Positions 51,992 through 60,769 are shown, counted from the stretch's first letter. The stretch is DNA of 64,000 nt from Allocatelliglobosispora scoriae (GCF_014204945.1 NZ_JACHMN010000003.1:2232001-2296000), one strand, 5' to 3'. Numbers and translations: made by a program. The notes: generated from the letters alone by a model not told the origin.

Positions 51992-53692
51992 GTGACCACC
52001 CTCACCACCAGCGACGATACGGGGACGGCCGGCGTGCCAGAGCTCAACGCACCCGCCGTTCCGGCGCCGAGACCACTGCCCTTCCTCGTCGGGCTGGCGC
52101 TCGCCGCCGCCTCGGGGCTCGCCATGCTGCTCGCGTTCCCCTCCTATGACCTGTGGTGGCTGGCGCCGGTGGCCGTGGCGCTGCTGGCGCTGGCCTGTCA
52201 CCGCCGCCGGCTGCGGACCGGGGCGCTGTTCGGCCTGATCAGCGGGGTGGTGTTCTTCGCGCCGCTGCTGAGCTGGACCAATACGCATGTGGGCAATGCG
52301 CCGTGGATTCTGCTGGTGGGGCTGCAGGCGGTGTATTTCGCGCTGCTGGGTGCCGCGCTGGCGTGGGTCTCGGTCGTGGCCGATCGGTGGCGGTGGTCCT
52401 GGCCGGTGCTGGTGGGGCTGCTGTGGGTCGGTCAGGAGGCGATGCGGGGGCGGACGCCGTTCGGGGGCTTTCCGTGGGGGCGGGTGGCGTTTTCGCAGGG
52501 TTCTTCGCCTGTGCTGTCGTTGGCTGCTGTGGGCGGGGCGCCGTTGGTGACTTTTGTCGTCTGTCTGTCTGGTGGGCTGCTGGCTGGTTCGCTGTGGTCG
52601 CTGTCCGGGTGGTTGCGCATTGGCAGGGGGCGTGCTGTTGAGCCGCCGCTGTCGACGTCGTCTCCTTTCCGCGGCGGCTCAACAGCACGCCCCCTGCTTC
52701 TCGCCGGTCTCGGGGTGGTGGCGGCCGTAGGGTTGGTTCTTGCTCCGGGGGTTCTTCGGACTTCGGGCCCCGGGGGGCCCGGTGTCGTGGTGGCTGTGGT
52801 GCAGGGGAACGTGCCTCGGATGGGGTTGGATTTCAACGCTCAGCGGGCTGCGGTGCTGGAGAACCACGTGCGGGCGACGTTGGAGCTGGCCGCTGATGTG
52901 AAGGCGGGCACGGTGCACCGGCCGGATTTCGTGGTGTGGCCGGAGAATTCGTCGGACATCGATCCGTTGCGGAACGCGGATGCGGGCGGTCGGATCCAGG
53001 CGGCCGCCGATGCGGTGGGGGTGCCGATCCTGGTGGGTGCGGTGCTGTCGGGGCCGGGGGAGGGCCATGCGCGGAATGCGGGCATCGTCTGGCTGCCGGG
53101 GACCGGGGCCGGGGAGACCTACGTGAAGCGGCATCCGGTGCCGTTCGCCGAATACCTGCCGCTGCGGCCGCTGGTGGAGCCCATCGCCAAGGCCATCACC
53201 GACAAGGCCGGGCTGCTGCGCACGGACTTCCTGCCGGGGGAGACCGACGGGGTTCTCACCATGGGGCCCGCTCGGGTGGGGGACATCATCTGCTTCGAGG
53301 TCGCCTATGACGGGCTCGTGAAGGAGACCGTCGATGCCGGGGCACAGTTGCTGGCGGTGCAGACCAACAACGCGACGTTCGATGTGGACGAGGCCCGGCA
53401 GCAGCTGGCGATGGTGCGGCTACGTGCCGTCGAACACAATCGCGACAGCCTGATGGCCTCCACTGTGGGCGTCTCCGCCCTGGTCACCGGCGATGGCGTG
53501 GTGCACCGGGCCACCGACTTCTTCACCCCGGCCGTCATCGTTGGCGAGCTGCATCCGTCGACAGCACGTACGCTGGCCACGAGGCTCGGCGCCGCGCCGG
53601 AGACCGTGATGGCAGCCCTAGCGCTCGCAGCGCTGGTGCTGGCCGGTATCGTCCGTAGGTCGGCGCGCAGGGCTGCGCAGCATGGAAATTGA
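51992..53692 (+). CDS. lnt: Apolipoprotein N-acyltransferase
   Basis: 566 residues. Six to eight membrane helices, then a nitrilase domain with the catalytic triad Glu318 (WPENSS), Lys379 (YVKRHPVPF) and Cys434 (IICFEVAYD), and a C-terminal helix. It N-acylates lipoproteins; in mycobacteria it is fused to polyprenol-phosphate-mannose synthase as Ppm1, here the two are adjacent genes. A perfect 27-bp-arm hairpin (52623-52697) lies in frame at residues about 211-236. From about 52270 to 53130 codons end in G and T far more than in the neighbours. GTG start. Confidence 0.94.
   Translation: MTTLTTSDDTGTAGVPELNAPAVPAPRPLPFLVGLALAAASGLAMLLAFPSYDLWWLAPVAVALLALACHRRRLRTGALFGLISGVVFFAPLLSWTNTHVGNAPWILLVGLQAVYFALLGAALAWVSVVADRWRWSWPVLVGLLWVGQEAMRGRTPFGGFPWGRVAFSQGSSPVLSLAAVGGAPLVTFVVCLSGGLLAGSLWSLSGWLRIGRGRAVEPPLSTSSPFRGGSTARPLLLAGLGVVAAVGLVLAPGVLRTSGPGGPGVVVAVVQGNVPRMGLDFNAQRAAVLENHVRATLELAADVKAGTVHRPDFVVWPENSSDIDPLRNADAGGRIQAAADAVGVPILVGAVLSGPGEGHARNAGIVWLPGTGAGETYVKRHPVPFAEYLPLRPLVEPIAKAITDKAGLLRTDFLPGETDGVLTMGPARVGDIICFEVAYDGLVKETVDAGAQLLAVQTNNATFDVDEARQQLAMVRLRAVEHNRDSLMASTVGVSALVTGDGVVHRATDFFTPAVIVGELHPSTARTLATRLGAAPETVMAALALAALVLAGIVRRSARRAAQHGN
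52623..52697. repeat. 27-bp perfect inverted repeat inside lnt
   Basis: Arms 52623-52649 and 52671-52697 are exact complements (outer end GCAGGGGGCGTGCTGTTGAG) with a 21-base loop. 75 bases in total, a multiple of three, so lnt stays in frame. It encodes a basic, Pro/Ser-rich loop between two membrane helices. Confidence 0.88.
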
Positions 53693-53705
53693 GCCAGGAG
53701 GCAGT

Positions 53706-54497
53706 GTGAGCGGCAGCAACGCGACGGGCTACCCCGGTGTGGGCAGGGTGTTGGTGATCATCCCCACCTACAACGAGGCTGACAACGTCCGCGTCATCGT
53801 CGATCGGGTCCGCACCGCGGTCCCCGCCGTCGACGTGCTCATCGCCGACGACAACAGCCCCGACGGGACCGGCGCCATCGCCGACGAGCTCGCCGCCGCC
53901 GACAGCCAGATCCACGTGCTGCACCGGGCCGGCAAGGAGGGCCTCGGCGCCGCCTACGTGGCCGGCTTCGGCTGGGCCCGCGATCAGGGCTACGACGCCG
54001 TCGTCGAGATGGACGCGGACGGCTCGCACGCCCCGGAGGAGCTGCCCAAGCTGCTCGACGCGCTCAAGAACGCCGATGGCGTGATCGGGTCGCGCTGGGT
54101 CAAGGGCGGCTCGGTCGTCAACTGGCCGATGCACCGCTTCGTGCTCTCCCGCGCCGCCAACATCTACACCCGGGTCGCGATCGGCATGCCGGTCAAGGAC
54201 GCCACCGGCGGCTACCGGGCCTATCGGATGCCGCTGATCGACAAGATCGAGGTCGACGAGGTGGCATCGCAGGGCTACTGCTTCCAGGTCGACATCACCC
54301 GCCGGGCGCACAAGGCCGGGTTCCGCCTCGTCGAGGTGCCGATCCGGTTCGCCGAGCGGGAGCGGGGCGCCAGCAAGATGGGCTCCAACATCATCGGCGA
54401 GGCGCTGTGGCGGGTCACCGTCTGGGGCGCCCAGGACCGGCTCGCCGCTGTGAGCAAGGTCTTCGGCGGCCGTCGCGGCGGCGGCCAGTGGCCGTGA
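53706..54497 (+). CDS. Polyprenol-phosphate mannose synthase (DPM1/Ppm1 glycosyltransferase)
   Basis: 263 residues, GT2 fold: VLVIIPTYNEADNVRVIV, IADDNSPDGTG, the DXD-like EMDADGSHAPEEL, GSRWVKGG and the C-terminal RFAERERGASKMG. It moves mannose from GDP-mannose to polyprenol phosphate for lipoglycans and protein mannosylation. AGGAGG ends four bases before the GTG at 53706; an ATG at 53682 inside the end of lnt is the alternative. Adjacent to lnt, the equivalent of the mycobacterial Ppm1 fusion. Confidence 0.94.
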   Translation: MSGSNATGYPGVGRVLVIIPTYNEADNVRVIVDRVRTAVPAVDVLIADDNSPDGTGAIADELAAADSQIHVLHRAGKEGLGAAYVAGFGWARDQGYDAVVEMDADGSHAPEELPKLLDALKNADGVIGSRWVKGGSVVNWPMHRFVLSRAANIYTRVAIGMPVKDATGGYRAYRMPLIDKIEVDEVASQGYCFQVDITRRAHKAGFRLVEVPIRFAERERGASKMGSNIIGEALWRVTVWGAQDRLAAVSKVFGGRRGGGQWP

Positions 54498-54541
54498 CGG
54501 GATAGGCTGAGAGTCTCATCAGCCGGTCGCCGGGAGGTCGG

Positions 54542-55090
54542 GTGGACCCCATCACGGGTGGCAGTGCGGCAACGACGAGTGCGCGCCCCGCAAGCGCCGC
54601 ACCCAAGCGTGGCCGCCTGCGTTACGTCCCGCTCATCGCCCTCGTCGTCTTCCTGGCGGAGCTCGCCGTCTTCGTCGCCGTCTCGAGGTGGATCGGTGTC
54701 GGCTGGGCGGTTCTCGCCGGGCTCGCCTTCACGCTGCTCGGTGCCTACCTGCTCAAGCGGGAGGGCGTGAAGAGCTGGCGTCGCTTCCGCGAATCGGCCA
54801 AGCAGGGCGTTCCGGCCGGCAACCAGGTCCTCGACGGGGTGGTGGGGCTCGGTGCGGCGCTGCTGCTGTTCGTGCCGGGTTTCCTGACCGGGATCGCCGG
54901 TCTCGCCCTGCTGATCCCGCCCGTCCGGCGGCTCGCCTCGGGCCGGTTGCGGGGGGCGACGGAGAAGCGCGTCTCGTCGCGTACCGCCGGGGATCTGTTC
55001 GGACCGCGACAGGTCAAGGTGCAGCGACCCACGAAAGCCTCGACGACCCCGTCGAATGACGAGGTCGTCGAGGGAGAGATAGTCGACTAG
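54542..55090 (+). CDS. fxsA: FxsA-family cytoplasmic membrane protein
   Basis: 182 residues. GGGAGG precedes the GTG at 54542. FxsA core with three to four membrane helices: YVPLIALVVFLAELAVFVAVS, GLAFTLLGAYLLKREGVKSW and GAALLLFVPGFLTGIAGLALL. The E. coli homologue overcomes F exclusion of phage T7 when overproduced; its actinobacterial function is not known. The order lnt, mannosyltransferase, fxsA, rbpA is common in actinobacteria. Its stop overlaps the convergent rbpA stop by four bases. Confidence 0.9.
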   Translation: MDPITGGSAATTSARPASAAPKRGRLRYVPLIALVVFLAELAVFVAVSRWIGVGWAVLAGLAFTLLGAYLLKREGVKSWRRFRESAKQGVPAGNQVLDGVVGLGAALLLFVPGFLTGIAGLALLIPPVRRLASGRLRGATEKRVSSRTAGDLFGPRQVKVQRPTKASTTPSNDEVVEGEIVD

Positions 55091-55428
55091 CCGCGGCCGC
55101 GACGGGTGCGGATCTCCTGCAGGCGCTCGTTGAGGATCTCCTCGAGCTCCTCCATCGAGCGACGCTCCAGCAGCATGTCCCAGTGCGTGCGCGGCGGCTT
55201 GACCTTCTTCTGCTCGGGCTCCGTGCCGTCGACCAGCCGCGCGACGCTGCCGTCGAACTTGCACTCCCAGGTGATCGGGACCTCCGCGTCGATCGCGAAC
55301 GGAACCTCGAACTGGTGCCCGTTGGCGCAGAGATATTCCCTGGTCTGTCGCGGAGCCAGCTCGGTGTTACGGTCCGATTCGTAGCTGACGGCACCAAGAC
55401 GGCTTCCCCGCAGCATGCGTTCGCCCAT
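55087..55428 (-). CDS. rbpA: RNA polymerase-binding protein RbpA
   Basis: 113 residues, full length. RbpA signatures: AVSYESDRNTELAPRQTREYLCANGHQF, PITWECKFDGSVA and KPPRTHWDMLLERRSMEELEEILNERL, the C-terminal sigma-interaction helix. It is actinobacteria-specific and stabilises RNA polymerase holoenzyme. AAGGAG lies nine bases before the ATG. A SigR-like promoter occurs upstream. It converges with fxsA, overlapping by four bases. Confidence 0.97.
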   Translation of the reverse strand: MGERMLRGSRLGAVSYESDRNTELAPRQTREYLCANGHQFEVPFAIDAEVPITWECKFDGSVARLVDGTEPEQKKVKPPRTHWDMLLERRSMEELEEILNERLQEIRTRRGRG

Positions 55429-55474
55429 GTCGGCTCACTCCTTGAAGATCGCGTGCGATTTGCTCAGGTGTTGC

Positions 55475-55501
55475 AACGACGCGGCGGGGTGGAAAGATTC
55501 C
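55475..55501 (-). promoter_or_regulatory. SigR-like promoter of rbpA
   Basis: Minus strand GGAAT (55501-55497), 19 bases, GTT (55477-55475), about 46 bases before the rbpA ATG. The disulfide-stress sigma factor SigR consensus in Streptomyces is GGAAT-N18-GTT and rbpA is a known SigR target there, so the site fits apart from one extra spacer base. Confidence 0.5.
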
Positions 55502-55590
55502 CGGCCGCGACGAAGCGGGGTCCAGCGTAGCCGGAGCTCGGTATTCGTGACTCGCCTCACCCCTGGCCCGAACTGTCGTAATGTCGGTTT

Positions 55591-57105
55591 ATGGCTGATT
55601 TGGTGGGCGGTGGCGACCCTTCGCCAGTGACGGGAGTAACGCAGACGGCCGAAGCGATGGGCGATACCGCCTTCTTCGGCCATCCCCGGCCGCTCTCCAC
55701 GCTCTTCCTCACCGAGATGTGGGAGCGGTTCAGCTTCTACGGCATGCGCGCGATCCTGATCCTCTTCCTGACCGCCACGGTGGCCAACGGGGGGATGGGA
55801 CTCTCCACCGGTACGGCGACCGCGCTCTACGGCCTCTATGTCGGCATGGTCTACCTGACGGCGCTGCCGGGCGGGTGGATCGCCGACAGGCTCATCGGTG
55901 CCCGTCGCTCCGTGCTCTACGGCGGCATCATCATCGCGCTCGGCCACTACGTGCTCGCGGTCCCGGCGAACTGGACGGTCTTCCTCGGCCTGATCCTCAT
56001 CGTCGTCGGCACCGGGCTGCTCAAGCCCAACATCTCCTCGATGGTCGGCAACCTCTACGAGAAGGACTCGGCGAAGCGCGACGCCGGCTTCTCCCTCTTC
56101 TACATGGGCATCAACCTGGGCGCCTTCATCGCGCCGCTGATCACGGGCTGGCTCGCCGACAACTACAGCTACCACGCGGGCTTCGCCGCAGCCGCGATCG
56201 GCATGACCTTCGCCGTGATCCAGTACATCGTCGGCTCCAAGCGGCTGCGTGAGAACGGCGCGGCACCGACCTATCCGCTCGTCGGTGCCGCCCGTAAGAG
56301 CGCCTTCATGAAGATCGGCATCGGGGTGGCGGTCGCCGTGGTCGTCTTCGCCCTGATGGGGCTGCTCGGCTGGCTCTCCGTCGACTCCGTCGTCAACGTG
56401 CTCGCCGGGTTCACCGTCGCCGTCGCGGTCGTCTACTTCGCCCGGATCTTCCTCGACAAGGGCCTCACCGAGGTCGAACGCAGCCGGATGAAGGCGTACG
56501 TCTGGCTCTTCATCTTCGCCGCCGCGTTCTGGCTCATCTACGACCAGGCCGGCAGTGTGCTCAACACCTTCGCCGACGAGCAGGTCGACCGGACCGTCGG
56601 CGGATACACCTTCCCGGCGGCGTGGCTGCAGTCGGTGAACCCGATCCTCGTCATCATCGGCGCGCCGCTCGCCGGTGCGCTCTGGCTCAAGCTCGGCCAC
56701 CGGGTCTCCACGCCGTGGAAATTCGCCGTCGGCCTCATCTTCAACGGCCTCTCCTTCATGCTGATGGCGGCGGCCGCCGCGCAGGCCGTCGGCGGCAACC
56801 TCGTCTCGCCGCTGTGGCTCGTCGCCGTCTACGCCCTCCAGGTCGCCGGTGAGCTCGCCCTGTCGCCCGTCGGCCTCTCCGCGACGACGAAGCTCGCCCC
56901 GGCCAACTACGCCGGGCAGATGCTGGGCCTGTGGTTCCTCGCCACCGCCGTCGGCGACGCGATCGGCGGGCAGGTCGGACGGCTCGCCGAGACCTGGTCG
57001 CAGACGACGTACTTCCTCACCTTCGGCCTGGCGTCGGCGGTGCTCGGCCTCGCCGCGCTGATGTTCGCCAAGAGCATCAAGACCCTGATGCGAGGCATCC
57101 ACTGA
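55591..57105 (+). CDS. POT/PTR-family proton:oligopeptide transporter
   Basis: 504 residues with about fourteen membrane helices. POT motifs: EMWERFSFYGMRAILILF (ExxER type, proton coupling) and the family signature FSLFYMGINLGAFIAP. It imports di- and tripeptides with protons. The ATG at 55591 was chosen because the family sequence begins about 35 residues in. Divergent from rbpA; followed by a long repeat-filled gap. Confidence 0.94.
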   Translation: MADLVGGGDPSPVTGVTQTAEAMGDTAFFGHPRPLSTLFLTEMWERFSFYGMRAILILFLTATVANGGMGLSTGTATALYGLYVGMVYLTALPGGWIADRLIGARRSVLYGGIIIALGHYVLAVPANWTVFLGLILIVVGTGLLKPNISSMVGNLYEKDSAKRDAGFSLFYMGINLGAFIAPLITGWLADNYSYHAGFAAAAIGMTFAVIQYIVGSKRLRENGAAPTYPLVGAARKSAFMKIGIGVAVAVVVFALMGLLGWLSVDSVVNVLAGFTVAVAVVYFARIFLDKGLTEVERSRMKAYVWLFIFAAAFWLIYDQAGSVLNTFADEQVDRTVGGYTFPAAWLQSVNPILVIIGAPLAGALWLKLGHRVSTPWKFAVGLIFNGLSFMLMAAAAAQAVGGNLVSPLWLVAVYALQVAGELALSPVGLSATTKLAPANYAGQMLGLWFLATAVGDAIGGQVGRLAETWSQTTYFLTFGLASAVLGLAALMFAKSIKTLMRGIH

Positions 57106-57143
57106 CCAGCCGGCCGCCGCTGCGGCGGGCCTCGATGCCGCGC

Positions 57144-57220
57144 ATGATCGCGCTGTTTCCCGGAAGCCGTCCCCTCCCACAGGACGCGAAGGGCCAGCTT
57201 CCCGGAAACAGGGCGATCAT
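57144..57220. repeat. Family-3 inverted repeat, copy 1
   Basis: ATGATCGCGCTGTTTCCCGG (start 57144) pairs with the near-complement ending at 57220; arms of 24 bases with a mismatch, loop about 29. Confidence 0.8.
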
Positions 57221-57306
57221 GACGCGCGTGCCGTTCGGCGTGCGCGCGCCCTCCCGGCTTGCCTGAGGAGTGGACCTCCGCCGCTGGTCAGGCCCCGATG
57301 CCGGGT

Positions 57307-57383
57307 GTGATCGCGCTGTTTCCCGGAAGCAGGCCCTACCGACAGCCTCGGAGGGGCCGACTTCCGGGAAACAGCGCGATCAC
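57307..57383. repeat. Family-3 inverted repeat, copy 2
   Basis: Perfect 23-bp arms 57307-57329 and 57361-57383 (GTGATCGCGCTGTTTCCCGG at the outer end), loop 31. A third, unpaired half (57398-57424, GTTTCCCGGAACGTGCGCGA) follows. Confidence 0.85.
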
Positions 57384-57566
57384 GCGCGTTGGTAGGGGCA
57401 GTTTCCCGGAACGTGCGCGATCACCGCCGAGCCCGCGTCGCGGTGCGGGCTGGGAAGGGCGAATGGCGCAGGGTGCAGTGCCACCCGTGCCCCGACCCTC
57501 CCGGGCACCTTCTCGCCGAGCTCTTGATCGTGCCCGCGGTCAGACGCCAGCTGCTGATCACACGGC

Positions 57567-57645
57567 GCTGCGTGCGCATCCCGCTGCGTGGGCCGTGCGC
57601 ATGCCGCGGTGCGTGGGCCGTGCGCATGCCGGTGTGCGTGGGCCG
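57567..57645. repeat. Imperfect tandem repeat
   Basis: A unit near GCGTGGGCCGTGCGCATGCC recurs about three times with 23-26 base spacing. Short GTGATCAC/CTGATCAC-like words flank the block. Confidence 0.6.
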
Positions 57646-57656
57646 CCGTCCGGTGA

Positions 57657-58892
57657 TCACGCGGAGGCGTGCCAGGGCTTGCCGTGCTCGGCCAGGTAGG
57701 AGCGGATCCAGCCCGCGTCGAGACCCTCCACATAGGGTCCGCCGGGGTTGTCGGCGGTCCAGATGTGCATCATCTCGGCGATCGTCGTCGTCACCGCGAG
57801 CGCCGGGCAGCCGCCGAACGGCGAGACCACCCCGATCCCCGGCGGGAGCAGCGTGAAGCAGATGTTGTGCGAGTGCCACCGGGTGATCGGCCCGCCCGGT
57901 GTCGGCCCCGGCGTCCCCGCGTCGGGCATCCGGAAGACCGCCCCGAGCAGCACGGCCCGACCGCCCTCGATGGCGAAGACGAGGGCCTCCGGGCGCTGCG
58001 GGTCCAGCACGTGGCCGTCGTCGGCGAAGGCCTTGTTCTCCAGGTGGACGTCGGTGCCGGTCATCGCGGCGTCCGCCTCGTAACCGGCGTCCAGGGCCGC
58101 CTGGAGATCGGCGAACCGAGCCACGGCGGCCTTCGTCGCGGTGGCGAGTTCGGTCGCCGCGCGTACCTGCGAGGGGGTTGCGTGGTGGTCCTCGCCGAGG
58201 GGACGCATGACGACCCCGGCCTGCGCGCGGGCCGCGTGGTCGTGCTCGTGGCCGTGCGCGGGCGGGGCGGCGGCGCTGCCCACCGTGACGCCCGCCCCGT
58301 CCGGGAGGGCGGTGCCGACGTCGGTCGCCGCGTGGGCGGCGAACGCGCCGATCCAGGTGACCGTGCCGACGAGCAGGACCGCGGTGATCGTGCCGGTGGC
58401 ACCCATGACCCGGGCGAACCGCTTGCGCCGGTCCGGTCGCCGGGCCGGGGTGAGCGCGAAGCCGATCAGCATCAGCTCGTCCAGCGCCGTGACGATGCCG
58501 ACCTGGTCGGGCTCCTCGCCACCGGCGGTGGTGACGATGAGGTAGGCGATCAGCGTGCCGACGGCGAGCAGGCTCGTCATCGTCTTCCAGGACCGCCCGT
58601 GCCGGACCCGCACGGCGAGCCACGCGAACGCGATGCCGCTGATCACGAATCCGGCCGTCAGCCAGGCGTTGTCCCGGTGCCCCAGCGGCAGCCCCACGTG
58701 GATCGCGGCGGTGAAGACCAGCAGGCCGATCACGTACCTGTCGTTGAGCGGCACGGGCGGCTGTGTCGACTGTGGAGCCGGGCCGCTGAGGGCTCGGTAG
58801 AGCCACCACAGGCCGGGGAGCAGCACCGCCACGATGAGCGCGGGTGCGTGCTCGGGCGCGATGCCGACCCAGAACGCGTCCCACGGGTTCAT
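57657..58892 (-). CDS. Membrane protein with large extracytoplasmic domain, unknown
   Basis: 411 residues. Six hydrophobic helices in the first 195 residues, then a His-rich patch (AHGHEHDHAARAQ) and a soluble domain of about 200 residues containing ADLQAALDAGYEADAAM, HLENKAFADDGHVLDP, RWHSHNICF and FGGCPALA. The conserved His and Cys residues could bind metal. The ATG at 58892 overlaps the previous gene (ATGA). Last gene of the response regulator-kinase operon, so it may be a sensed target or partner. No family function is recognised. Confidence 0.8.
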   Translation of the reverse strand: MNPWDAFWVGIAPEHAPALIVAVLLPGLWWLYRALSGPAPQSTQPPVPLNDRYVIGLLVFTAAIHVGLPLGHRDNAWLTAGFVISGIAFAWLAVRVRHGRSWKTMTSLLAVGTLIAYLIVTTAGGEEPDQVGIVTALDELMLIGFALTPARRPDRRKRFARVMGATGTITAVLLVGTVTWIGAFAAHAATDVGTALPDGAGVTVGSAAAPPAHGHEHDHAARAQAGVVMRPLGEDHHATPSQVRAATELATATKAAVARFADLQAALDAGYEADAAMTGTDVHLENKAFADDGHVLDPQRPEALVFAIEGGRAVLLGAVFRMPDAGTPGPTPGGPITRWHSHNICFTLLPPGIGVVSPFGGCPALAVTTTIAEMMHIWTADNPGGPYVEGLDAGWIRSYLAEHGKPWHASA

Positions 58893-59338
58893 GACGCGGT
58901 CCCGGCGGGCACGCGCAGGATCATCGTGGGCGGCACCAGCGCGGCCTTCCGGCGCCGTGGCGTCGCGCTGAGCAGCCGGGCACAGACTACGATCAGGGCC
59001 ACCGGCAGCGCGACCTCGGTGATCAGCCCGGTCAGCGTGATCGTGCGGTCGAGCTGCGGGAGCAGGCCGAGCAGGACGCCGATCCAGAAGCCGATCAGGC
59101 CGAGCACCTGCACCGCCATCGTGGTGATCATCGCCCAGCGGCGGCAGGCGGCGACCGTGCGGGCCAGCACCAGCAGGAGGGCGGCCTTCGCGATCGGGAG
59201 CACGGCATAGATCGGGCTCGCCATCAGTGCGATCTCGCCGAGCATCGCCACCAGCACGAATCCGGCCTGCAACAGCAGGAGCAGCCGGGCCAGGTCCGCG
59301 GGCCCGCCGCGCGCGTCATCAGTCATGCCGTTCAGCAT
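58889..59338 (-). CDS. Small integral membrane protein, unknown
   Basis: 149 residues with four hydrophobic helices and a basic C-terminus. Start is ATG 59338 or ATG 59326 (neither has a clear ribosome site). It follows the histidine kinase by 33 bases and overlaps the next membrane gene by four, so it belongs to the operon. No domain was recognised. Confidence 0.75.
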   Translation of the reverse strand: MLNGMTDDARGGPADLARLLLLLQAGFVLVAMLGEIALMASPIYAVLPIAKAALLLVLARTVAACRRWAMITTMAVQVLGLIGFWIGVLLGLLPQLDRTITLTGLITEVALPVALIVVCARLLSATPRRRKAALVPPTMILRVPAGTAS

Positions 59339-59371
59339 CGACGACGGTGGTGATGCGCCGATGAGCCGAGA

Positions 59372-60769
59372 TTAAGAATCGGATGAGAGCGAGCCGGCCG
59401 GCAGCTCGATGGTGATGACGGCGCCGCCCAGGGAGTTGGCCGCCGCCCGGATCCGGCCGCCGTGCAGGTGCACCGTCGAGCGGGCGATCGCCAGCCCCAG
59501 TCCGGAACCGTCGGAGCGGCGGCCCGGATCGGCGCGGACGAACCGGTCGAAGACCCGCTCCTCCAGGCCCGCCGGGATGCCGGTGCCGTTGTCGGAGACG
59601 TGCAGCACCACCCGGCCGGGCGTGGTGGCGACCGCGATCCAGATCCGGCCGCCGTCACCGGTGTGCGCGACCGCGTTGCGGATGAGGATCCACAGCAGCC
59701 GCCGCAGGCTCTCGGCGTCGCCGTGCACCGGCGCGGGTTCGCCGCTGGGGAAGAAGAGCCGGTCCGGGTGCGCGCGGCCGGCCTGCCCGGCGACGTCGCG
59801 TACCAGCTCGGCCAGGTCCAGGGCGGCGAGGTCGACCGGCTGGCCGCCGTCGGCCCGGGCCAGCGTCAGCAGGTCGTCGACGAGGCCCGCCATCCGCGTG
59901 CTCTCCGAGTCGATGTCGGCGAGCGCGGCCTCCCGGTCCGCCGGTGCGGCGTCCGGGTGGGCCAGCAGGAACCCGGCGTTGCTGCGGATCGTGGTGAGCG
60001 GGGTGCGCAGCTCGTGCGAGGCGTCGGCGGTGAACCGCTGCTGCGCGGCGAGGGCCGCCGCGAGCCGGACATACGCCTCCTGCAACCGGTCCATCATCGC
60101 GTTGAAGCTGCCGGTGAGCCGGCCCAGGTCGTCGCGGTGCCGCACGGCCGGCAACCGCCGCGACAGGTCCGCGGAGCGCCCCACCTCGTCGGCGGTCGCG
60201 CCGAACTGCCGCAGCGGGCGCAGCGCCCGACCGGCCGCGAGCCAGATCGCCATCGCCGCCGCCACCAGCGCGACCAGGTCGGAGATGACGATGATGGTGA
60301 GTACGCCCACCTGGTCCGAGATCCGCCGCTGCCCCGCCTGCGCCGTCACCACATAGCCACGGCGCCCCAGACCGGGGTGCTGCCACGGCCGCACGTGTAT
60401 CCGAAGCTCGGCGACGGTCGCCGTCACCGACCCGTCCCGGTCCGCCCGGGCGAGCAGCTCCGCCGGGACGCCCAGCGGCGCACCGTCGACGAATCCGGTC
60501 GTCGTGAGGACGGCGCCGCCCTCGTCGAGGACCATGACGACGATGTCCTTGCTGGTCCCGGCATCGACCGGGGTGAGGCTCGGCTGGGCGGAGATCTCGG
60601 TGGCGGTCCGCAGGCTCGCCAACGCGACCGTGGCCCGATCCCGGAGCTCCTCGTCCTGGCCCAGCGGCACGCTCCCGGCGAGCAGGCCGCCGAAGAGGCC
60701 CGAGACGACGAGCAGGACGAGGCTGACGACGCCGATGCCGTACCAGGTGACCCGCGCCCGGATCGACAT
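59372..60769 (-). CDS. Two-component sensor histidine kinase
   Basis: 465 residues. Two membrane helices (about 10-35 and 155-180) enclose a sensor domain of about 120 residues; HAMP-like region, then the phosphoacceptor box DASHELRTPLTTIR (His252) and the ATPase boxes N (LLWILIRNAVAHTG), G1 (VSDNGTGIP) and G2 (GSGLGLAIAR). The start overlaps the response regulator stop by one base (TGATG), so the pair is coupled. The signal is not known. Confidence 0.95.
   Translation of the reverse strand: MSIRARVTWYGIGVVSLVLLVVSGLFGGLLAGSVPLGQDEELRDRATVALASLRTATEISAQPSLTPVDAGTSKDIVVMVLDEGGAVLTTTGFVDGAPLGVPAELLARADRDGSVTATVAELRIHVRPWQHPGLGRRGYVVTAQAGQRRISDQVGVLTIIVISDLVALVAAAMAIWLAAGRALRPLRQFGATADEVGRSADLSRRLPAVRHRDDLGRLTGSFNAMMDRLQEAYVRLAAALAAQQRFTADASHELRTPLTTIRSNAGFLLAHPDAAPADREAALADIDSESTRMAGLVDDLLTLARADGGQPVDLAALDLAELVRDVAGQAGRAHPDRLFFPSGEPAPVHGDAESLRRLLWILIRNAVAHTGDGGRIWIAVATTPGRVVLHVSDNGTGIPAGLEERVFDRFVRADPGRRSDGSGLGLAIARSTVHLHGGRIRAAANSLGGAVITIELPAGSLSSDS

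Larger units (their letters stand above)
57106..57656. other. 551-bp intergenic region filled with repeats
   Basis: Between convergent genes ending at 57105 and 57657. It holds two family-3 inverted repeats (57144-57220, 57307-57383), a family-3 half copy (57398-57424) and an imperfect tandem repeat (57567-57645). Open frames here have no ribosome site or recognisable domain and are not called as genes. Confidence 0.8.

Noticed and set aside
57106..57656. CRISPR array
   Set aside because: Repeats are palindromic pairs with unequal spacing and a few tandem units, not regular repeats with unique spacers; no cas genes nearby.
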